Notes under the pieces: generated by a model | Database searches by the model: none | The model's input: only the letters and a program-made list of their open reading frames with translations | Told to the model about the DNA's origin: nothing | Position numbers and translations under genes: made by a program | Origin: Bos javanicus | Taxonomy: Eukaryota; Chordata; Mammalia; Artiodactyla; Bovidae | Assembly: GCF_032452875.1 (NCBI RefSeq) | Contig: NC_083882.1 | Coordinates: 60,341,614-60,405,613, forward strand | Length of the DNA stretch: 64,000 nt | Direction: 5' to 3' | In this document: piece after piece, positions 1-11,079 of the stretch | How the letters are laid out: the number at the start of each line of letters is the position of its first letter | Position numbering within the stretch: the stretch's first letter is position 1

Positions 1-3000
1 CTCACACCTATGGATAGATCAACTAAACAGAAAATTAACAAGGAAACACAAACTTTAAACGATACAATAGACCAGTTAGACCTAATTGATATCTATAGGA
101 CATTTCATCCCAAAACAATGAATTTCACCTTTTTCTCAAGCGCACATGGAACCTTCTCTAGGATAGATCACATCCTGGGCCATAAAGCTAGCCTTGGAAA
201 ATTCAAAAAAAATAGAAATCATTCCAAGCATCTTTTCTGACCACAGTGCAGTAAGATTAGATCTCAATTACAGGAGAAAAACTATTAAAAATTCCAACAT
301 ATGGAGGCTGAACAACACGCTGCTGAATAACCAACAAATCACAGAAGAAATCAAAAAAGAAATCAAAATTTGCATAGAAACGAATGAAAACGAAACCACA
401 ACAACCCAAAACCTGTGGGACACAGTAAAAGCAGTCCTAAGGGGAAAGTTCATAGCAATACAGGCACACCTCAAGAAACAAGAAAAAAGTCAAATAAATA
501 ACCTAACTCTACACCTAAAGCAACTAGAAAAGGAAGAAATGAAGAACCCCAGGGTTAGTAGAAGGAAAGAAATCTTAAAAATTAGAGCAGAAATAAATGC
601 AAAAGAAAGAAAAGAGACCATAGCAAAAATCAACAAAGCCAAAAGCTGGTTCTTTGAAAGGATAAATAAAATTGACAAACCATTAGCCAGACTCATCAAG
701 AAACAAAGGGAGAAAAATCAAATCAATAAAATTAGAAACGAAAATGGAGAGATCACAACAGACAACACAGAAATACAAAGGATCATAAGAGACTATTATC
801 AACAATTATATGCCAATAAAATGGACAACGAGGAAGAAATGGACAAATTCTTAGAAAAGTACAACTTTCCACAACTCGACCAGGAAGAAATAGAAAACCT
901 TAACAGACCCATCACAAGCACGGAAATTGAAACTGTAATCAAAAATCTTCCAGCAAACAAAAGCCCAGGTCCAGACGGCTTCACAGCTGAATTCTACCAA
1001 AAATTTAGAGAAGAGCTAACACCTATCCTGCTCAAACTCTTCCAGAAAATTGCAGAGGAAGGTAAACTTCCAAACTCATTCTATGAGGCCACCATCACCC
1101 TAATACCAAAACCTGACAAAGATCCCACAAAAAAAGAAAACTATAGGCCAATATCACTGATGAACATAGATGCAAAAATCCTAAACAAAATTCTAGCAAT
1201 CAGAATCCAACAACACATTAAAAAGATCATACACCATGACCAAGTGGGCTTTATCCCAGGGATGCAAGGATTCTTCAATATCCGCAAATCAATCAATGTA
1301 ATACACCACATTAACAAATTGAAAAACAAAAACCATATGATTATCTCAATAGATGCAGAGAAAGCCTTTGACAAAATTCAACACCCATTTATGATAAAAA
1401 CTCTCCAGAAAGCAGGAATAGAAGGAACATACCTCAACATAAGAAAAGCTATATATGACAAACCCACAGCAAACATTATCTTCAATGGTGAAAAATTGAA
1501 AGCATTTCCTCTAAAGTCAGGAACAAGACAAGGGTGCCCACTTTCACCATTACTATTCAACATAGTTTTGGAAGTTTTGGCCACAGCAATCAGAGCAGAA
1601 AAAGAAATAAAAGGAATCCAAATTGGAAAAGAAGAAGTAAAACTCTCACTATTTGCAGATGACATGATCCTCTACATAGAAAACCCTAAAGACTCCACCA
1701 GAAAATTACTAGAACTAATCAATGATTATAGTAAAGTTGCAGGATATAAAATCAACACACAGAAATCCCTTGCATTCCTATACACTAATAATGAGAAAAC
1801 AGAAAGAGAAATTAAGGAAACAATTCCATTCACCATTGCAACGAAAAGAATAAAATACTTAGGAATATATCTACCTAAAGAAACTAAAGACCTATATATA
1901 GAAAACTATAAAACACTGGTGAAAGAAATCAAAGAGGACACTAACAGATGGAGAAATATACCATGTTCATGGATCGGAAGAATCAATATAGTGAAAATGA
2001 GTATACTACCCAAAGCAATTTATAGATTCAATGCAATCCCTATCAAGCTACCAACAGTATTCTTCACAGAGCTAGAACAAATAATTTCACAATTTGTATG
2101 GAAATACAAAAAACCTCGAATAGCCAAAGCGATGTTGAGAAAGAAAAATGGAACTGGAGGAATCAACCTACCTGACTTCAGGCTCTACTACAAAGCCACA
2201 GTTATCAAGACAGTATGGTACTGGCACAAAGACAGAACTATAGATCAATGGAACAAAATAGAAAGCCCAGAGATAAATCCACGCACATATGGACACCTTA
2301 TCTTTGACAAAGGAGGCAAGAATATACAATGGATTAAAGACAATCTCTTTAACAAGTGGTGCTGGGAAATCTGGTCAACCACTTGTAAAAGAATGAAACT
2401 AGAACACTTTCTAACACCATATACAAAAATAAACTCAAAATGGATTAAAGATCTCAACGTAAGACCAGAAACTATAAAACTCCTAGAGGAGAACATAGGC
2501 AAAACACTCTCTGACATACATCACAGCAGGATCCTCTATGACCCACCTCCCAGAATATTGGAAATAAAAGTAAAAATAAACAAATGGGACCTAATTAAAC
2601 TTAAAAGCTTCTGCACAACAAAGGAAACTATTAGCAAGGTGAAAAGACAGCCTTCAGAATGGGAGAAAATAATAGCAAATGAAGCAACCGACAAACAACT
2701 AATCTCAAAAATATACAAGCAACTCCTACAGCTCAACTCCAGAAAAATAAATGACCCAATCAAAAAATGGGCCAAAGATCTAAATAGACATTTCTCCAAA
2801 GAAGACATACAGATGGCTAACAAACACATGAGAGGATGCTCAACATCACTCATTATCAGAGAAATGCAAATCAAAACCACTATGAGGTACCATTTCACAC
2901 CAGTCAGAATGGCTGCGATCCAAAAGTCTACAAGCAATAAATGCTGGAGAGGGTGTGGAGAAAAGGGGACCCTCTTACACTGTTGGTGGGAATGCAAACT

Positions 3001-3376
3001 AGTACAGCCACTATGGAGAACAGTGTGGAGATTCCTTAAAAAACTGGAAATAGAACTGCCTTATGATCCAGCAATCCCACTGCTGGGCATACACACTGAG
3101 GAAACCAGAAGGGAAAGAGACAGGTGTACCCCAATGTTCATCGCAGCACTGTTTATAATAGCCAGGACATGGAAGCAACCTAGATGTCCATCAGCAGATG
3201 AATGGATAAGAAAGCTGTGGTACATATACACAATGGAGTATTACTCAGCCATTAAAAAGAATACATTTGAATCAGTTCTAATGAGGTGGATGAAACTGGA
3301 GCCTATTATACAGAGTGAAGTAAGCCAGAAGGAAAAACACCAATACAGTATACTAACGCATATATATGGAATTTAG
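1..3376 (+). pseudogene. L1 ORF2 (endonuclease C-terminus, reverse transcriptase, Cys-rich domain), one frameshift
   Basis: ORF2p nicks target DNA and reverse-transcribes L1 RNA. About 1125 of the roughly 1275 codons usual for L1 ORF2 lie here. Frame 1 is open from the window start and holds the endonuclease end (SRIDHILG, with the catalytic Asp). Frame 2 is open from 194 to 3376 (1060 codons) and begins with the catalytic His motif FSDHSAV. The switch between frames is explained by one extra A in an A8 run at 205-212. In the 1060-codon ORF: RT fingers motif SPGPDGFTAEFYQKF near residues 255-270, motif A IDAEKAFD near 386, catalytic FADD at 487-490 (nt 1652-1663), and a C-terminal CX3CX7HX4C knuckle with Cys917, Cys921, His929 and Cys934. 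No other stop or shift was found. Known: one frameshift between endonuclease and RT abolishes normal ORF2p. Alternative: a sequencing error in the homopolymer. Confidence 0.93.
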
Positions 3377-3596
3377 AAAGATGGTAACGATAACCCTGTA
3401 TACGAGACAGCAAAAGAGACACTGATGTATAGAACAGTCTTATGGACTCTGTGGGAGAGGGAGAGGGTGGGAAGATTTGGGAGAATGACATTGAAACATG
3501 TGAAACGTCATGTATGAAACGAGATGCCAGTCCAGGTTCAATGCACGATGCTGGATGCTTGGGGCTGGTGCACTGGGACGACCCAGAGGGATGGTG

Positions 3597-3630
3597 TGGG
3601 GAGGGAGGAGGGAGGAGGGTTCAGGATGGG
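3597..3630 (+). other. G-rich tract of L1 3' UTR, quadruplex-capable
   Basis: Four or more runs of three to four G separated by single or double bases, continuing from a G-rich stretch at 3451-3481. A conserved guanine-rich 3' UTR tract is a known L1 trait; folding is inferred from the run pattern only. Confidence 0.6.
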
Positions 3631-3733
3631 GAACACATGATTTTTAAAGTTATAAAAAATTAAAAAATAAAAAAATAAATAAATAAAAAATTTAAAAATT
3701 AAAAAAAAAATAAATAAAAAAAATAAAGAATTA

Positions 3734-3874
3734 GTAAACTTGATAGTTTATGCAACCCAAACAACAGAGGGAAAAGAGAGTGAAAACAAATGAATGACCC
3801 CTCGGAGAAGTGTAGGGCACCATTAGTTATATCAATGTAAGTTTAATGGAAATAACAGAAGGAGAGGAGAGAGA
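3734..3874. other. Short single-copy gap
   Basis: AT-rich sequence between the L1 tail and the next SINE; nothing recognised. Confidence 0.5.
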
Positions 3875-4171
3875 GACTTCCCTAATGGTTCAGAGGTTGG
3901 GAGTCTACCTGCCGATGCAGGAGACACAGTTAGATCCCTGGTCCAAGAAGATCCCAGATGCCGCAGAGTGGCAAAGCCTGTGTGCCGCAACCACTGAAGC
4001 CCTCGTGCTCTGGGGCCCTTGTGCTGCAAGTGTGCTCTGCAACAAGACAAGCTGCTGCAATAAGAAGCCCACCCACTGCAACAGGGGTGACCCTCGCTCA
4101 CAGCGACTATAGAAAGCCTGCACGCAGCAATGAAGACCAAGTGCAGCCAAGATAAATGAATAAATAAAAAG
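3875..4171 (+). mobile_element. CHR-2-type SINE (tRNA-derived, cetartiodactyl)
   Basis: Starts with the tRNA-like head (GACTTCCCTAATGGTTCAG), then the CHR-specific body with repeated 'GCAACAAGACAAGC'-type and 'AAGCCCACCCACTGCAAC'-type phrases, ending in an AATAAATAAAAA tail. Longer than Bov-tA and without the BovB-derived 3' half. Purine-rich flanks on both sides could be a degraded target-site duplication. Confidence 0.85.
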
Positions 4172-4288
4172 AAGAGAGAAAGAAAGGAAAAGAAGGAAAA
4201 ATATTCAAGAAATATGACAGACAAGTTCTTAAATTACTTAAAATAAACAATTCATCCCGGAAACTCAATAAACTCCAAGTAGAATAAA

Positions 4289-4497
4289 GGAAAGGCCTTC
4301 CCTGGTCGCCCAGTGGTAAAGAACTCCCCTGCCAATGCAGGAGACTCAGATTCCATCCTTGGGTCGGGAAGATCCCCTGAAAAAGGAAATGGCAATCCAC
4401 TCTTAGTATCCTTGCCTTGGAAATGCCATGGACAGAAGAAACCTGGCAGGCAACAGTCCATAGGTCACAAAGAGTCAGACACAACTTAGCAACTAAC
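4289..4497 (+). mobile_element. Bov-tA SINE
   Basis: tRNA-like head (CTTCCCTGG...CAGTGGTAAAGAA) joined to the BovB-derived tail ending GTCAGACACAACTTAGCAAC. Flanked by an 11/12-bp target-site duplication, AGTAGAATAAAG at 4277-4288 and AGTAGGATAAAG at 4498-4509. Confidence 0.92.
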
Positions 4498-4509
4498 AGT
4501 AGGATAAAG

Positions 4510-5913
4510 AAACGAGACCTAAAAAATGCCACATCAAGTAAACATGATGAAAGTCCAAGACAAGGGAAAATCTTGAAAACAGGAAGAGAAAAAGAATGTA
4601 TCATTTCCAAGCAAATCCAAATAAATTAGCAGTTGATATCTCAAAGAAATAGTGATGTTCAAAGTAGTTGAATTGGCACCAATCTTTACTTATATTTCTT
4701 TCAGAACATTATAAGAAAATAAACTTTACATTAAAAGATTTCTTGACTCTATGTTTTCATACTTCCCAGCACCTCTCGCGCTTCCTATGCTCCATCCTCA
4801 TACTCCATGTTACCTAAAATTTTCTTTGAAGACCCAGCCTACCTACCTCTTGCTCTTTTCTTCCTTCTCCCTTTTGATCTTCATCTTTTTAGGGCTGTGT
4901 GCCTGTGGCTATCCCCAAACTCAACGGACAAAAAAAACGGGGGCTCTTTTTAGGAGACAGGATAGCAATGAACACAGCAGGTAAATATTAGATTATTTTT
5001 ACTATGACAGGTTGGACCGTGGGTGTACCAAGGACCGTGGAAGAGAAGCACAGATTAATCTGTAGGACCTAATTCTGGGTTATGTGGGTCTTCACTTTGA
5101 AAGAAATGTTTGAACCTGTATATGAAGGATGACTAATGTTAGCTGAGCAAAGAATGGAAAAGTATATTTCAAGAGGATTATTTGCACAAATACCCTGAGA
5201 CAGGAAAGACAATAATGAATTGGAAAAGCAGAAAAAGAAAGCTTTGTTGGTTTGAAACAAGTGAAGTTTAAAATAGCTGAGGTGGGTTTTGTGGTATAGA
5301 CAGGTACCAGAGTGTGTTTGACTTTGTAATCCATATTAAGCAGTGTTTTTCTCTATTTTCTTTTCTATAGTTGGCATTCAATGACTCTAACTCCTTCAAT
5401 CATGAATGATTAACCTACCCTCATTGACCTACCAGGAGAGGATCCACTGAAGTGCGATATCTTAATTCAGAAGGTTCCAAAGGAATGTGGTTTTATTATT
5501 TTTAAGCATAGACAGAAATTGGAAATGTTTGCACAGTGCTTCTTGCAAGTCTTAGAGAGACGTTTAATGGAGTGGATGAGGCTCATTTGTAATCAGTAGC
5601 AACATTTACTTATAATTAGTCCTCTAATGCCTTACAACCAATTCTTCTATTTAGAAAATGTCACAGTTGTGTTTATACTTTTCAATATATGATTTTTTCA
5701 GAAAAAAGAATTTCTGTTAAATTTCAAATATGAGAATGAATATTTGAAAGTTGGCTCATCTAGAAGCCTCTACATGTATATGGAGGATCTCCTAGAGGAG
5801 AATCAATTTGACTCCAGGTTAGTGACTGAGGAAGTTTCCCTGCCTGAGGTCAAACAAACAAACAAACAGAATTTCCTTCACCTGATTTAATCAAGGCTTG
5901 TATATCTGCTCCA
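4510..5913. other. Single-copy stretch without recognised features
   Basis: About 1.4 kb of AT-rich DNA. A short (CAAA)n run lies at 5851-5868. ORFs of 60-80 codons here have no recognisable family or supporting signals. Nothing else seen. Confidence 0.5.
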
Positions 5914-6123
5914 GACTTCCCTGGTGGCTCAGACAGTAAAGAATCTGCCTGCAATGCAAGAGACCCAGACTCCATCCCTGGGTCAGAAAGATCCTCTGCA
6001 GAAGGGAATGGCTCCCCATTCCAGTATTCGTTCCTGGAGAATCATATGGATGGAGAAGCCTGGAGGGCTACAGTCCCTGGGGCAACAGAGTCGGACATGA
6101 CTGAGCGACTAACACTAGGTCAC
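5914..6123 (+). mobile_element. Bov-tA SINE
   Basis: Complete head-to-tail Bov-tA, from GACTTCCCTGGTGGCTCAG to GACTGAGCGACTAACAC. Likely 13-bp target-site duplication with two changes: TATATCTGCTCCA at 5901-5913 and TATACCTGCCCCA at 6124-6136. Confidence 0.93.
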
Positions 6124-6282
6124 TATACCTGCCCCATCCCAGCATTTGTATTTTCTCTTCTTTGGAAATCTTCTTTGTCCTGATTTTATCTCATACTGGG
6201 AATAGGAAAAGGGAATGAGAGAGGAGGAGTGTAAAAAAAATTACTGTTCTGGCTGCTTTTATCTGTGCCCCAACCGAAAGGT

Positions 6283-6345
6283 GAAATTATATATATATTA
6301 TTATAATATATATATATAAAATCACATATATATATATGTGATTAT
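6283..6345. repeat. (TA)-rich tract with perfect 24-bp palindrome
   Basis: Imperfect TA repeats. At 6320-6343 an exact palindrome is formed by AATCACATATAT and its reverse complement with no loop. Confidence 0.85.
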
Positions 6346-6462
6346 GTAAGGGGAAAGGGTGTATTTTATTGAGCATGCATGTGTGAGGTTTTGTGAATAT
6401 AACTATGTTGAGTATTTTTTATACTTTGATGATTTTGCATTTGATTCAGCATGAGACTTGTA

Positions 6463-6530
6463 AATATATATGATATATGTGTTTATATATAAACATAGTG
6501 TATGTGTATACACATATATAATTTATAAAT
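6463..6530. repeat. TA/TG-rich low-complexity tract
   Basis: Alternating TATA and TGTGTATACACA units directly before a Bov-tA SINE. Confidence 0.7.
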
Positions 6531-6532
6531 GT

Positions 6533-6744
6533 ATTCCAGGTGGCGATAGTGGTAAAGAACCCGCCTGCCAATGCAGGAGACATAAAAAGGCTCAGGTTCG
6601 ATCTCTGGTTTGGGAAGATCCCCTGGAGGAAAGCATGGCAACCTACTTCAGTACTCTTGCCTGGAGAATCCCATGGACAGAGGAGCCTGGCGGGCTACAG
6701 TACATAGGGTGGCAAAGACATGACTGAAGCGACTTAGCATGTAC
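6533..6744 (+). mobile_element. Bov-tA SINE
   Basis: Head variant with the longer 'CCAGGTGGCGATAGTGGTAA' form and an extra segment (GGAGACATAAAAAGGCTCAG) before the B-box-like GGTTCGATCTC. Tail ends GACTGAAGCGACTTAGCATG. First head bases are eroded; no clear target-site duplication. Confidence 0.88.
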
Positions 6745-6749
6745 ACATA

Positions 6750-8221
6750 TAGAACAATAAACTGAGATTATTCTGGTCTATATATTACCAACCCTTTTTC
6801 TTTGTCTATCTGCCTGTGAGAAGCTTTTGAAATGGAGACTGAATTTCATGTGTTTGATGTGTCTGCCTACAGCTACTTATTTTTTAAATTGTTACAGATC
6901 AGGCTGTTAGTCAGTCAGCAACATTCATTGATTTACTGTGCGGAGCAGGAAGAGGTGCTACATATGGAAACCTTGACTTTAGAGAAACAGCAGGAATCAA
7001 ATTGCTAAATATAGCCTGCCCTCTTGAGTAAACAAATGAAGGCAATTCTTTTTAAGAACACTCAAAATTGAGAGTTAGGACCAGTGTTCTTGCAGAGAGG
7101 GATTATGATTCCTTTTTTTTAAATCCCATCTTGTGAGCTATTATATGTCAAGAAGGTTATTTGTTAGTTGATAGGCTTTCATCTTGAGCCAAACTCCCAT
7201 TGTCTATTCTTTTTTTCTCATCACTGAATACTGTGGGAAATGGCATTAGTGACCTGTTCCTTTCCTATTTGGCAGTCTTGGTTATACATACAGAAAAAAA
7301 AAAAAGCATAAAAAGGGGAGAAAGAAGAAAGGAAGAGGTGAACTTCAGAAAGAAAGGCACTGGAGTCTGTGCAGTCTAAAAAGGTAAGACCATAGGAGTA
7401 GAAAACCTGAGATCCAGATTTGAGGAATTATTTGGAAAATTCACTATAAGCAATCATACCCTTAAACTCTTCTGTTAGTAAAGTGTTTATCCTCAGATTT
7501 CAAGATGTATTCTGTGGAAGTACCTTACAGGTCACCTTAGCAGATAAGAGAATTTTTATATATTTCATGGTAGGAATTTGATTGGGAAAAGACTCTGTTC
7601 TTAACAGATATTTGAAAATCCTCGATAAAGTGCTCTTTCAGACTCTGTCTGGTTTCAAAACACTCATGATTGAGCATTTCAGGCAGGCTGACCCATCACA
7701 GCATGGCTTCTGGAAACTAAAAGGAGTACTCATATTTCTTCACAGTCTAGTCTCTTGAAAGCAACAGATTCCTCTTACAGTCTCCAGGGATGCAGAAGGA
7801 GAAAGATTTTTTAAAAGTCCACATAAAAGATATTTTAAAGATTTTGGTGATCTTAAGGGCAGCATAAGACAAAGTTGCATTGGTAAAGATCACTTAAACT
7901 GTCCCCATTTCTGACTCTCCTAGTATCTAGAGTCTAACCCTAACCCTAACCCAGATTCCATTTCATAGTCAATTAATATGATCATAACTTTGCATATATG
8001 TCAACCTCCTCATCCCTCTCTCTGGAATCATTCTATTTTCATGTTAAAACCACCGTCCTGCTTAAATGTAGTTCCTCTCTACTCACATCTGCATCAGTAT
8101 AGCTAAATGTGACTGGAGAAAAACATTTTAATGTATTTAATATGTTTAACCACTTGGGTTAAAATATGACCACAGATGTCAAGCACAGACTCTAATACTC
8201 ATCAATCACACTACATTTCCC
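6750..8221. other. Single-copy stretch without recognised genes
   Basis: About 1.5 kb. Contains a short A-run (7289-7302) and a telomere-like (CCCTAA)n run at 7934-7952. No ORF with family features. Confidence 0.5.
7934..7952. repeat. Short interstitial telomere-like repeat
   Basis: CTAACCCTAACCCTAACCC: three uninterrupted units of the vertebrate telomere hexamer on the C-rich strand, within otherwise unique DNA. Confidence 0.8.
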
Positions 8222-8699
8222 TAGTTAATTCACTTTTTAAATTTTTTAAATTGAAGTATAGTTGCTGTACTATATTATATAAGTTATAGGTGTACAATAT
8301 ACTGATTCACAATTTTTAAAGGTTATACTCCATTAATCGTTATTATAAAATATTGGGCTATATTTCCTGTGTTAGATAATACATCCTTGAAGCTTATTTT
8401 ATACCTAATAGTTTGTACCTTTAAATCCTCTATAATACAGTATTGTTATTAGCCTCCAATTCAAATAAACAAATTTATATTTAAAAAATAAATAAAATAA
8501 AATAAATAAAAGATTAAAAAAATAATAAATAAATCCTCTACATCTATAGTGCCCCTCCCCACTCCCCTCTCCCCACTGGTTACCACTCATTTGTTCTCTA
8601 TATATCTGCTTCTTTTTTGTTTTATTGAATCGTTTGTTGTATTTTTTAGATTCCACATGTAGATGATATAAAAAGGTATTCATTTATTTTATTACTTGC
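8222..8699 (-). mobile_element. Old L1 3' UTR relic, antisense
   Basis: Wording matches the antisense 3' region of Cetartiodactyl-era L1: 'TGAAGTATAGTTGCTGTAC' at its start and 'GATTCCACATGTAGATGATA' near its end. The same segment recurs at 37490-38340, which supports the assignment. Interrupted at 8435-8530 by a small L1 3'-tail insertion. Confidence 0.8.
8435..8530 (+). mobile_element. Minimal L1 3'-end insertion (extreme 5' truncation)
   Basis: Only the last about 50 bases of a bovine-type L1 (TTAGCCTCCAATTCAAATAA) plus an A-rich AAATA tail, placed inside the older antisense L1. Flanked by an 11/12-bp target-site duplication: AAATCCTCTATA at 8423-8434 and AAATCCTCTACA at 8531-8542. The flanks join to the uninterrupted form of the host relic. 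Confidence 0.8.
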
Positions 8700-9975
8700 T
8701 CAGAGAATTATTTCACACACTCCTCTCTTCAGGCTCCATTCTCACTCTGCTTTCTACTTCATTAGAAAAGTTGAAGCCATCAGAGAACTTTTACAAACTT
8801 CCCCTGCTACATTTGAGTCCATACACTTGACCTTCTCTTCTATTACTACACAGGGATTATTCATGCTCCTGTTTTAATGCCAACACCTTCATATCTGAAC
8901 TACGTATTATCCTTTTACCTATTCAAGAACTTCACACAAACCCCACCTCCGTCTCAGGCTTCCCTGATGGTCGAGTGGCTAAGACTCCACACTCCCAATG
9001 CAAATGTTCTAGCCTCCATCCCTGGTCAGGGAACTAGATTACATACGCCAAAATTAAAGATGCCTCATGCTGTAGGGAAGACTGAAGATGCTGTGTGCCG
9101 CAGTTAAGACCCAGCACAGCCAAATTTTAAAAATAAAACACCTCTCTTCTTTGTCATCATTATTTCCAACTCTCCTGACTTATTACACCAACATTCAAAC
9201 ATATGGTATTTCTTCTTTCTTAGAAATAAAGTCTCCTGATTTCAGCGCTCCTTCAACTACCATGCCCTTTCTCTATTCCTATTTACAGCAAAATGTCTAA
9301 AAATATTCTTTGCCCATAAGGCTCTTTCCTTCCATTCTTTCAAATCCACTCCATTCAGACTCTTCCCACCCCCTTACTCAAACAGTTCTCACTCAGCTCA
9401 CCACTTACATCCATAGGCTAAGTCCAACAGTGTGTCCTGAGTTCTCATTTTACTTGACCCATTATTAGCATCTACATGGCTTATCACTCCCTCTTCCTGT
9501 AAACTCTGTTTAGTTTCTAGAATACTATGGATGCATAGTTCTCTTCCTTCCTACTCAGCTGTTTCTTTTCAATCTATTTTGTAGGTTCCTCTTATTTTTC
9601 AGGCACTTTACCTTTGATGTGACTCAGGACTCAATTCTTTGACCTTTCTGCTCTCCATCTACATTCACTACAAAGATGAAATCATCTCTAGCATCTTGAC
9701 TTTAGGTACTATTTATATGCTAATAACTCCTAGGCAGGTTGCCTCCTCACTCCATACGGACACCTTGAACTCCTCATTGTATAAGTATCTGCCAAGCATG
9801 CTTATGAATTTGGTGCAGTCATTTTTTCTGCCTGTAATTCTTCCCCCCAGAGAGCTACACATCTCACTACTTCACCTTTTCAAGATTTTTATAAAGCTAA
9901 TTTCTCAATAATCCCACCCTGATCATTCCTATTTAAAACTGCACATCCAACAACCAGTACTTTTAAGCCCATAGT
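8700..9975 (+). mobile_element. L2 LINE, sense, degraded RT region to 3' end
   Basis: From about 9380 the order of phrases follows the L2 RT coding strand: the segment before the RT active site, the YADD-equivalent (TATATGCTAATAACTCC near 9713-9729, with both Asp codons mutated to Asn), then 'TGCCTGTAATTCTTCCCCCC' and 'AAAACTGCACATCC' near the 3' end. Upstream part (8700-9330) is assigned with less certainty. Split by a CHR-2 SINE at 8957-9138. Many stops; no coding capacity. Confidence 0.6.
8957..9138 (+). mobile_element. CHR-2-type SINE, shortened
   Basis: GGCTTCCCTGATGGTCGAG head, body phrases 'ATCCCTGGTCAGGGAACTAG' and 'TGTGCCGCAGTTAAGACCC', tail AAATTTTAAAAATAAAA. Internal portion shorter than the copy at 3875. 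CACCTC lies at both edges as a possible degraded duplication. Confidence 0.82.
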
Positions 9976-10138
9976 CTTTGTATAAATCAAATATATCTAA
10001 AATAAAAAAGAATCACTCTAGATCTTTAAAATCTTAAAAAGACATTTAAATACAGGAAACTGGTGACAAAGTTGATGGAAGAACTGAGAAGCCTGAAAAG
10101 AAGATGGAGAGGCAGTACAGACTTTAGCCATTCCACAG
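9976..10138. other. Short unassigned gap
   Basis: Nothing recognised. Confidence 0.5.
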
Positions 10139-10222
10139 GACTAGGAAAATTCCATGAACAAAGGAGCCCGCAGGCTACAGTCTACAGGGTTGCAAAGAGT
10201 CATACATAACTGAGCAACTGAG

Positions 10223-10223
<1 letters not shown>
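10139..10223 (+). mobile_element. Bov-tA 3' fragment with microsatellite tail
   Basis: Only the BovB-derived 3' half is present (from the CCATGAACAAAGGAGCC equivalent to GAGCAACTGAGAA), running directly into an (AC)n repeat. Confidence 0.85.

Positions 10224-10254
<31 letters not shown>
10224..10254. repeat. (AC)n microsatellite, about 15 units
   Basis: Uninterrupted AC dinucleotides seeded at the tail of the preceding SINE; likely length-polymorphic. Confidence 0.95.
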
Positions 10255-10256
<2 letters not shown>

Positions 10257-11079
10257 ACTAGGAAGATCAACAATTATTACCAGAACTCAGAATCTAGGGC
10301 TCTCTGTGTGAGCGAAGACCAGGTCGGAGGCTGCCCAGCTATATCTGGGACTGTAGGAGAAAGGGCTGTTAGGTAGATGCCCCAGAAAGCAGAGAGATAC
10401 AGATGGAGAAACACTGAACTTCTATCAGCCTCTAAACTTCCATTATTTCACATTGGGCAAAACCCCAAGAAGCCAGTGGGCTTAAGAAATGTAGCTCCCT
10501 GTAATTCACAGTAAAACTGATATGGGCAGAGAGTAAGTATACAGGTTAATTGCATGTACTGTCTTCTAAGTGTTCCAGGTAATGCAGTTGGTATATAATC
10601 TCTGTACCTCCACAAGATCAAAGGTCCACTGGGGTTAGGATTTCCTTCCATTTTATTCCCTGGGATATCCCAGGCACTTAGAAATATAGTAGATGCCAAA
10701 TATGTTTGTTGAATTGAGTGAATAAGGCAGAATGTGAAGGTAGAGAAAGGGATTTGCTTCTTAATCTCACCATAAAACAAGTTAACAACTTTTATGAGTT
10801 AAGCTTACCTGCATAAAGTAATATTTTTTATTCACCATAAATCAACCAGAAAGATTTATTGTAGAAAAGGTTATTAGAGTGTAAAAAAAAAAAAAAAAAA
10901 AAAACACTAAAGGTAAAAGTAGGTGGAGTGCACAAGTTGGAAGTATAACAAACCTACCCTCCACAGGTTACTTTTGAGGATGTATGAACATGGTATTTTG
11001 TGGACTGGAGAAAAGAAGACAGAAATACCTGTTCAGGTGTCAGAGAGACTTTCAGTTAGGGGAGGTATATGGAGTGAAG
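10255..11079. other. Single-copy stretch without recognised genes
   Basis: About 0.8 kb. An A22 run lies at 10883-10904. A 110-codon antisense ORF (10448-10780) shows no domain, and its segment near 10650-10715 resembles the common mammalian '...TTGTTGAATTGAGTGAAT' repeat wording, so it is not called as a gene. Confidence 0.5.

Larger units (their letters stand above)
1..3733 (+). mobile_element. Ruminant L1 (LINE-1) retrotransposon, 3' part
   Basis: Sense-strand L1 entering from the left window edge, so its 5' end, ORF1 and target-site duplication cannot be seen. It contains the C-terminal edge of the endonuclease, the whole reverse transcriptase and the cysteine-rich tail of ORF2 (stop at 3374-3376), a G-rich 3' UTR (3377 to about 3650) and an impure A-rich tail (about 3651-3733, AAAT/AAAAT units). 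The 3' UTR wording is that of bovine-type L1 (L1_BT group). The final stretch usually present before the tail in that group is missing. High coding integrity suggests a young insertion. Confidence 0.95.

Noticed and set aside
10448..10780. Antisense 110-codon ORF.
   Set aside because: No domain or splice/transcript signals; part resembles common repeat wording.
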